Shown here: positions 58,394-64,000 of the stretch, in pieces
How positions within the stretch are numbered: position 1 is the stretch's first letter
Layout: each line of letters starts with the position of its first letter
Assembly: GCF_025548555.1 (NCBI RefSeq)
Contig: NZ_JAJLPA010000013.1
Span: 1 to 64,000, forward strand
Reading direction: 5' to 3'
DNA from: Sphingomonas sp. A2-49
Lineage (GTDB): Bacteria > Pseudomonadota > Alphaproteobacteria > Sphingomonadales > Sphingomonadaceae
Length of the DNA: 64,000 nt
Notes under the pieces: generated by a model
Told to the model about the DNA's origin: nothing
The model's database searches: none
Seen by the model: the letters and a program-made list of their open reading frames with translations, nothing else
Translations under genes and position numbers: made by a program

Positions 58394-58556
58394 GGTCTGT
58401 CGCGTGACGCGGTGACCGGTCCTGCTGGCGCATCCTGCGCGCGCGGATCGATCGAAGCGCCCGCGACGCCCAGCGGTTGCGACTGGGACGGAGCGGCTGC
58501 TACCCTTCCGCCATGGTAGACGCTGTCGTTCCGCTGGGGTTCTCGCAATCCTGTTG

Positions 58557-58865
58557 ATGATCGTCGCGCAGGTACGCCGGTTGATCGCCCATGCGATCCT
58601 GAACCGGACGATCCGCAAGGCGCTGGTCGTCGATCCCTTGAGCGCACGCCTGCTGATCGAGAAGATCGAGCCGCGTCCGCGCTGGCCCGACGCGCTAGCG
58701 GGCTGGATCGCGGTGTTGGCAGGCGTCGCCATCGGGGTGGCAGGGGTGCTCTCGGCGGCTGCCGAGCGCGCCGAAGCCCTGCAACTGGCTGCGGTCAGCC
58801 TCGCCCTCGGCGTTGCGATCCTGTCCTATGCGTGGTGGGTCGAACGAGCGACTCCTCGGCACTGA
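58557..58865 (+). CDS. Small two-helix membrane protein
   Basis: About 102 residues. Basic N-terminus (RRLIAHAILNRTIRKAL) and two hydrophobic segments (AGWIAVLAGVAIGVAGVL; LQLAAVSLALGVAILSYAW). The start is set at ATG 58557; TTG 58554 directly precedes it. I do not recognise a family and expression is unproven. Isolated between bamB and otsB. Confidence 0.55.
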   Translation: MIVAQVRRLIAHAILNRTIRKALVVDPLSARLLIEKIEPRPRWPDALAGWIAVLAGVAIGVAGVLSAAAERAEALQLAAVSLALGVAILSYAWWVERATPRH

Positions 58866-59054
58866 GCGGATGGCGTGTCCGGCGGATGGCTACCGCCACC
58901 CCGCCCCGTCGGCTGGCCAGGATCGATAGCATTACGGCGCAGCCTGCCACGACCGCGACCGGCAGTCGTCGGAAGGTAGCGCCGCATCGATGCGCACATC
59001 CTGTTCGATCCCCCACGGCTTGACCCCCACCGCCCGATCCCCGAGACGGCACCG

Positions 59055-59801
59055 GTGACGCATCTGCCCCCGCCCCCCGTCGACCTGTTGCGCGATGCCG
59101 CGCTGTTCCTCGATTTCGACGGCACGCTCGTCGAACTGGAGGAGCACCCCGACGCGGTCGCGGTCGATGCGCGGCTGGCGACGCTCGTGCGGCGGCTCGC
59201 AGAAGCGCTCGAGGGGCGAGTCGCGATCGTGTCGGGCCGACCGGTGGCGTCGATCCGCGCGCTGTTCGCCGATCCGCCGTTCGCCATCTCGGGCAGCCAT
59301 GGCCTGGAGGTCGCATGGCCGGACGGCCGGCACGAGCGCGCGGAACGCCCCGCCGCCCTCGACCGTATAGTCGAGCGCATGCATGGCTTCGCAACTGCAA
59401 CACACGGCGTTCTGGTCGAGGAAAAGCCGCTCGGCGCCGCGCTGCACTATCGCGCCGCGCCCTATGCGGCGGATGCGGCGCAGGCGCTCGCCGCCGCGCT
59501 GGCGAACGATGCGGGACTGCACCTTCAGACCGGCAAGATGATGATCGAGGTGCGCGTGCCCGGCGCCGACAAGGGCACCGCGCTCGCCGCGCTGATGCGC
59601 GCGCCCGCGATGGCGGGCCGCACGCCCGTGTTCCTGGGTGACGACGACACCGACGAACCCGCGATGGTCGCCGCGCGCGACCTCGGCGGCGGCGGCATCC
59701 TGATCGGCGCACCGCGCGCGACCGCCGCCCGCTGGCGGCTGGACGGCGTCGCCGCCACCCTCTCCTGGCTTGAAGCCGCAACCGAAAGCCTCGCCGCATG
59801 A
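59055..59801 (+). CDS. otsB: Trehalose-6-phosphate phosphatase
   Basis: A 248-residue HAD-superfamily phosphatase. The nucleophile motif is ALFLDFDGTLVEL, the second ISGSHGLEV-type segment and the metal-binding GDDDTDEPAM complete the OtsB pattern. It removes phosphate from trehalose 6-phosphate. The listed start is GTG 59055. Its stop overlaps the next gene (ATGA). First gene of otsB-GH15-otsA. Confidence 0.93.
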   Translation: MTHLPPPPVDLLRDAALFLDFDGTLVELEEHPDAVAVDARLATLVRRLAEALEGRVAIVSGRPVASIRALFADPPFAISGSHGLEVAWPDGRHERAERPAALDRIVERMHGFATATHGVLVEEKPLGAALHYRAAPYAADAAQALAAALANDAGLHLQTGKMMIEVRVPGADKGTALAALMRAPAMAGRTPVFLGDDDTDEPAMVAARDLGGGGILIGAPRATAARWRLDGVAATLSWLEAATESLAA

Positions 59802-61609
59802 CCCCTGCGCCTCAGCCCAGCGCATCCGCCGCCAGCGTCGACCTGTGGCCGATCGGCAATTGCCAGGTCAGCGCGCTGATCGACCGCGCCGGCCGCTTCG
59901 TCTGGGCGTGCGTGCCGCGCGTCGACGGCGATCCGCTGTTTTCCGCGCTCGTCGGCGGCGTCGAGCCCGACAGCGGCTATTGGTCGATCGGCATCGAACA
60001 TTCGGTCAGCGTCGAACAACGCTATATCCGCAACACGCCGATCCTGGTCAGCACGCACACCGACGCCGCTGGCAACGCGCTGGAGGTCATCGATTTCTGC
60101 CCGCGCTTCGTCCGTTCGGGCCGCACCTATCGCCCCGTCGCCTTCGCCCGCATCGTCCGCCCGGTCAGCGGCAGCCCGCGCGTCGTCGTCCGGCTGCGCA
60201 CGACCTGCGGCTGGGGCGGGACCTGCCGCGAACAGGTCGGCGGATCGAACCATCTGCGCATCCTGCTCGACACCATGCCGCTGCGCCTGACCACCACCGC
60301 GCCGATCGGGCTGGTGCAGGAGGAGCGCGCCTTCCGCCTCGAACGGCCGCTGCACTTCTTCCTGGGGCCCGACGAGAGCTTCAGCGGCGACCTCGCCGAA
60401 ACGCTCGAGGCGATGCTGCTCCAGACCACGACCGAATGGCAGCAATGGACGCGCAGCCTCGCCATCCCGCTGGAATGGCAGGACGTCGTGATCCGCTCGG
60501 CGATCACGCTCAAGCTGTGCCAGCACGAGGAAACCGGTGCGATCGTCGCTGCGCTGACCACCTCGATCCCCGAACATGCCGGGTCGGAGCGCAACTGGGA
60601 CTATCGCTATTGCTGGGTCCGCGATGCCTATTATACCGTGCAGGCGCTCAACCGGCTGGGGGCGCTCGACGTCCTCGAAGGCTATCTCGGCTACCTCCGC
60701 AACATCGTCGACGACGCCGCGGGCGGGCATATCCAGCCGCTGTACGGCGTCCTCGGCGAAGCGACGCTGACCGAGCGGTTCGAGCCCGCGCTCGCCGGCT
60801 ATCGCGGCATGGGGCCGGTGCGCGTAGGCAACGCCGCCTACGAGCAGCATCAATACGATGCCTATGGCCAGATCGTGCTGTGCAGCGTCCACGCCTTTTT
60901 CGACCAGCGGCTGCTGCGGCCCAATACGGTCGAGGATTTCGACCGGCTGGAACAGGTCGGTGAGCGTGCCTGGACGCATTACGACAAGCCCGATGCCGGC
61001 CTGTGGGAGCTGCGCACGCGGCAGAGCGTCCACACCTATTCGGTGGCGATGTGCTGGGCGGCGTGCGACCGGCTCGCCAACGCCGCGCATGTCCTGGGCA
61101 AGGACGACCGTTGCGCGCTGTGGCAGGAGCGCGCCGACCATATCCGCGGCGTGATCGAGGACAAGGCGTGGCGGCCCGACACCAACCGCATGTCGGCGAC
61201 CTTCTCGGGCGACGACCTCGACGCCAGCCTCATCCAGTTGCTCGACCTGCGGTTCTTCGAACCGGACGACCCCCGCTTCCTCGGCACGCTGGAGGCGGTC
61301 GAGCAGGGCCTGCGTCGCGGCAGCTTCATGCTGCGCTACGATACGGAGGACGATTTCGGCCTGCCCGAAACCGCGTTCAACGTCTGCACCTTCTGGCTGA
61401 TCGAGGCGCTGCACGTCACCGGACGCCACGACGACGCGCGCGCGCTGTTCGACGAGATGCTGGCACGACGCACCGCAGCGGGGCTTCTCTCCGAGGATAT
61501 CGACCCGACATCGGGCGAGCTGTGGGGCAATTACCCCCAGACCTATTCGCTGGTCGGCATGATAAACTGTGCCGCCATGCTGTCCAAACCCTGGAGTTCG
61601 ATCCGCTGA
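59798..61609 (+). CDS. GH15 family glucoamylase/trehalase-like hydrolase
   Basis: A 603-residue protein. An N-terminal domain (about 1-215, DLWPIGNCQVSALIDRAG at the start) is followed by the (alpha/alpha)6 barrel of GH15 (RNWDYRYCWVRDA). Catalytic acids are predicted in GLWELRTRQSVHTYS (Glu) and GLLSEDIDP (Glu). Members with this layout hydrolyse glucan ends or trehalose. Its position between the two trehalose-synthesis genes suggests a trehalase that breaks down the operon's own product, but a glucoamylase is possible. Stop TGA 61607-61609. Confidence 0.87.
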   Translation: MTPAPQPSASAASVDLWPIGNCQVSALIDRAGRFVWACVPRVDGDPLFSALVGGVEPDSGYWSIGIEHSVSVEQRYIRNTPILVSTHTDAAGNALEVIDFCPRFVRSGRTYRPVAFARIVRPVSGSPRVVVRLRTTCGWGGTCREQVGGSNHLRILLDTMPLRLTTTAPIGLVQEERAFRLERPLHFFLGPDESFSGDLAETLEAMLLQTTTEWQQWTRSLAIPLEWQDVVIRSAITLKLCQHEETGAIVAALTTSIPEHAGSERNWDYRYCWVRDAYYTVQALNRLGALDVLEGYLGYLRNIVDDAAGGHIQPLYGVLGEATLTERFEPALAGYRGMGPVRVGNAAYEQHQYDAYGQIVLCSVHAFFDQRLLRPNTVEDFDRLEQVGERAWTHYDKPDAGLWELRTRQSVHTYSVAMCWAACDRLANAAHVLGKDDRCALWQERADHIRGVIEDKAWRPDTNRMSATFSGDDLDASLIQLLDLRFFEPDDPRFLGTLEAVEQGLRRGSFMLRYDTEDDFGLPETAFNVCTFWLIEALHVTGRHDDARALFDEMLARRTAAGLLSEDIDPTSGELWGNYPQTYSLVGMINCAAMLSKPWSSIR

Positions 61610-62994
61610 GCCGTCTCATCATCATTTCCAACCGCGTCTCCGCCCCGACGGGTTCGAATTCCGGATCGCAGGGCGGCCTGGCCGTCGCGCTCGCCTCCGC
61701 CTTGCGCGAATACAAGGGGATGTGGTTCGGCTGGTCGGGCGAGCAGACCGACGAATATACCGGCCAGATCACATTTCAGCGCAACGAGGGCGTCACCACC
61801 GCCACCGTCGACCTGGAAGAGCAGGACATCGACGAATATTACAACGGCTATGCCAATCGCACGCTGTGGCCGCTGTTCCACTATCGCGTCGACCTCGCCG
61901 AATACGAACGCGAATTCGCCGGCGGCTACCAGCGCGTCAACGAACGCTTCGCCGATACCGTTCAGCCGCTGATCGAAGAGGACGACGCGGTCTGGATCCA
62001 GGATTACCACCTGTTTCCGCTCGGCGAGGAACTGCGCAAGCGCGGCTGCCGCAACCGGCTGGGCTTCTTCCTCCACATTCCCTGGCCACCGCGCCGCCTG
62101 CTCGCGATCCTGCCCGAGGCGCAGGCGCTGGTCCGCAGCCTGTTCGCCTATGACGTCATCGGTTTCCATACCGACGAATGGCTCCAGAGCTTCTGCGACT
62201 ATGCGACGCACGAGCTGGGCGCGTACATGGAGGACGGCGACCTCGTCCTCGACGATCGCCGGGTGAAGGTCGTCGCCTGTCCGATCGGGATCGACGCCGA
62301 CGAATTCGCCGGCCTCGCCACCAGCACCCGCGGACGCCTCGCCTTCCGCCGGATGCGCGATGCCGCGGTCGGGCGCGACATGATCGTGGGCGTCGACCGG
62401 CTCGATTATTCGAAGGGGCTGGAGGAGCGGTTCCTCGGCTACGAACGCTTCCTCGTCGAGCACCCCGAGGAGCGCAAGGAGGTGACGCTGCTCCAGATCG
62501 CGCCGCCCAGCCGCGGCGCCGTCGGCAGCTACCAGAAAATCCGCACCACGCTGGAAGGGCTCGCGGGGCGGATCAACGGCGGCTATGCCGACATCGACTG
62601 GGTGCCGATCCGCTACGTCAACCAGGGCTATCCGCGCGACGTGCTCGCCGGCATCTATCGCGCCGCGAAGATCGGCCTGGTCACGCCGTTGCGCGACGGC
62701 ATGAACCTCGTCGCCAAGGAGTATGTCGCGGCGCAGAATCCAGAGGACCCCGGCGTCCTGATCCTGTCGCGCTTCGCCGGCGCGGCATGCCAGCTGACCG
62801 ACGCGGTGCTCATCAATCCCTATTCCGCCGAGGAGATGTCGGACGCGATCATGCTGGCGCTGCGCATGCCGCGCGAGGAGCGGATCGCGCGCTGGCAGCG
62901 GATGATGGACATCATCACGCGCGAGGACATCGGCTGGTGGCGGCGCACGTTCACGACGGTGCTGATGGGGACGGAGCCGCCGGCGCCCGCATGA
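61606..62994 (+). CDS. otsA: Trehalose-6-phosphate synthase with CTG start
   Basis: A 462-residue GT20 enzyme. It opens SRLIIISNRVSAPTG, with substrate residues in WIQDYHLFPLGEEL, VDRLDYSKGLEERF and LVTPLRDGMNLVAKEY. It joins UDP-glucose and glucose 6-phosphate. No ATG, GTG or TTG is suitably placed: the only start that gives the normal opening is CTG 61606, overlapping the GH15 stop as CTGA. GGAG lies 9 nt upstream (61593-61596). The start is inferred; the product is not in doubt. Confidence 0.92.
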   Translation: MSRLIIISNRVSAPTGSNSGSQGGLAVALASALREYKGMWFGWSGEQTDEYTGQITFQRNEGVTTATVDLEEQDIDEYYNGYANRTLWPLFHYRVDLAEYEREFAGGYQRVNERFADTVQPLIEEDDAVWIQDYHLFPLGEELRKRGCRNRLGFFLHIPWPPRRLLAILPEAQALVRSLFAYDVIGFHTDEWLQSFCDYATHELGAYMEDGDLVLDDRRVKVVACPIGIDADEFAGLATSTRGRLAFRRMRDAAVGRDMIVGVDRLDYSKGLEERFLGYERFLVEHPEERKEVTLLQIAPPSRGAVGSYQKIRTTLEGLAGRINGGYADIDWVPIRYVNQGYPRDVLAGIYRAAKIGLVTPLRDGMNLVAKEYVAAQNPEDPGVLILSRFAGAACQLTDAVLINPYSAEEMSDAIMLALRMPREERIARWQRMMDIITREDIGWWRRTFTTVLMGTEPPAPA

Positions 62995-64000
62995 ACCGGT
63001 CGCGCGGCAGGGCTTCGGGCATCTCGTCGCGGATGAACGCGTAGATCGCCTCGCGCACGTCGCAACGCAGGTCGAACGCGGTCGAGGCGTCCTTCGCCGT
63101 CATCAGCCCGCGCACCTCCATCGTCCCGTCGGGCTTCGAATCGGTCACCTGGAGGTTGAAGAACCGCTGGTCCCACCGCGGGTTGGCGCGCACCACCGTT
63201 TCCAGCTTCGCCCGGATGCGTGGCACGTCCGCGGCGGGATCCAGGTACCAGAACACCGATCCCAGCAGCGCGCTCGTTTCGCGCGTCCAGTTCTGGAAGC
63301 TGTTTTCGAGGAATTTCGATACCGGCACGACCAGCCGCCGGTCGTCCCAGATCCGCACCACGACATAGGTCAGCCGGATATCCTCGATCCGTCCCCATTC
63401 GTTCTCGATGATGACGACGTCATCGATGCGGATCGGTTCGGTAAAGGCCATCTGGATGCCGGCGATGACGTTCTTGAGCGCCGGCTGTGCCGCCGCGCCG
63501 ATCGCGAGCCCGGCGACGCCGGCCGATGCCGCCAGCGTCACGCCGATCGTCCGCACCGATGGAATGCTCATCAGCATCATCATCACGGTCAGCATCACGA
63601 GCACGAACACGCCGATGCGGTGCAGGATGCTGATCCGGGTGCGCCGTCGCCGCGCGCGCAGGTTGTCGGCCGCGGTGATGTCGAACCGCACCTCGCTGAT
63701 GTCGCGATAGACGGTCAGCGCGGCGAGCAGCATCCAGCCGAACACCGCGGGCGTCAGCAGCCCCAGCACGCGCTGCCAGATCGTCTCCCAATAGCGTGGC
63801 AGGTCGAGCCCCGGACCCGATGCGGCGAGCGCGATGACGATCGTCAGCCAGAAGGTCGGCTTGCCGAGCCGCGCCAGCAGGATGTCGTCGGTCCGCGTCG
63901 TCGTCCGTGCCGCGACCCGGCGCAGGACGGCGAACAGGATGCGGTGGAGCAGCGCCAGCACGACGACGAAGGCCACGACGCCAAGCAGCCGCCCGGCCCA
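62951..64000 (-). CDS. MscS-family channel, 5' end outside the window
   Basis: A plain MscS-type channel whose reading frame is still open at the window edge (the last codons continue ...WAGRLLGV), so the true N-terminus lies beyond 64000. Visible parts are three or four hydrophobic segments, AGLAIGAAAQPALKNVIAGIQ of the pore helix, RIDDVVIIENEWGRIEDIRL, and VVPVSKFLENSFQNW. It is the second MscS-type protein in the window. Its 3' end overlaps the convergent otsA by 44 bp. Confidence 0.9.
   Translation of the reverse strand, partial: WAGRLLGVVAFVVVLALLHRILFAVLRRVAARTTTRTDDILLARLGKPTFWLTIVIALAASGPGLDLPRYWETIWQRVLGLLTPAVFGWMLLAALTVYRDISEVRFDITAADNLRARRRRTRISILHRIGVFVLVMLTVMMMLMSIPSVRTIGVTLAASAGVAGLAIGAAAQPALKNVIAGIQMAFTEPIRIDDVVIIENEWGRIEDIRLTYVVVRIWDDRRLVVPVSKFLENSFQNWTRETSALLGSVFWYLDPAADVPRIRAKLETVVRANPRWDQRFFNLQVTDSKPDGTMEVRGLMTAKDASTAFDLRCDVREAIYAFIRDEMPEALPRDRFMRAPAAPSPSAPS

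Overview
The window is a contiguous, very GC-rich chromosomal segment that looks like a Sphingomonas-type alphaproteobacterium. Pointers are a TonB-dependent receptor with a 'DIVVTGTR' start, a MucR/Ros family regulator, a metalloprotease ending in a PEPxxW-type sorting tail, glutathione-dependent formaldehyde oxidation, a Caulobacter-like xylX/xylB pair, and sphingomonad-type repeats. There is no rRNA, prophage, IS transposase or CRISPR. One tRNA (Glu, anticodon CUC) is present.

Layout. 0-2 kb: xylX-xylB (oxidative xylose catabolism, start of the cluster probably outside the window). 2-8.3 kb: MscS-type channel coupled to an FAD/NAD(P) protein, then a TonB-dependent receptor reading the other way behind a 17-bp palindrome. 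8.4-19.4 kb, all minus strand: nhaA, a GAF/PAS hybrid histidine kinase, then leucine catabolism (ivd, mccB, mccA, a MaoC hydratase). Two extra genes sit between mccB and mccA: a DUF559 nuclease-like gene bracketed by inverted palindromic repeats, and an NTF2-like secreted protein. 19.6-27.8 kb: zinc-ligand-less MucR homologue, uxuA, a lipoprotein intradiol dioxygenase-like protein, cysS, a hydroxyacid dehydrogenase, an M48 peptidase, class II DAHP synthase and tRNA-Glu. 28-33.3 kb: DUF1993 and DUF1624 proteins, then a C1-detoxification operon adhC-VOC-purU-fghA. 33.3-43.3 kb: phosphoesterase, PHA-system protein, secreted GH31 alpha-glucosidase, purL, an iron pair bfd-bfr behind tandem Fur-like boxes, a PBP4-type carboxypeptidase, a glycine-zipper protein and a secreted cyclophilin.

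43.4-47.1 kb: a probable small RNA with a strong intrinsic terminator, a TPR-sulfotransferase, an exported metalloprotease behind a CtrA-like site, and a long inverted repeat. 47.1-54.3 kb, all minus strand: nadE, then a three-gene overlapping set (CDP-alcohol phosphotransferase, myo-inositol-phosphate synthase, nucleotidyltransferase) that fits a CDP-inositol route to inositol lipids, then der, an HPt protein and a small exported protein. 54.4-58.9 kb: ArsC-like protein, panB, a YfgM-like protein coupled to bamB, and small membrane proteins. 59-64 kb: overlapping otsB-GH15-otsA trehalose operon whose last gene appears to start at CTG, facing an MscS-type gene that runs off the window.

The most interesting items are the DUF559/palindrome unit inside the leucine operon (its repeats show compensatory changes), the CDP-inositol operon in a presumed sphingolipid producer, the CTG-started otsA, the candidate small RNA, and the zinc-less MucR homologue. 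Function calls rest on reading motifs and family resemblance by eye; no database search was run.
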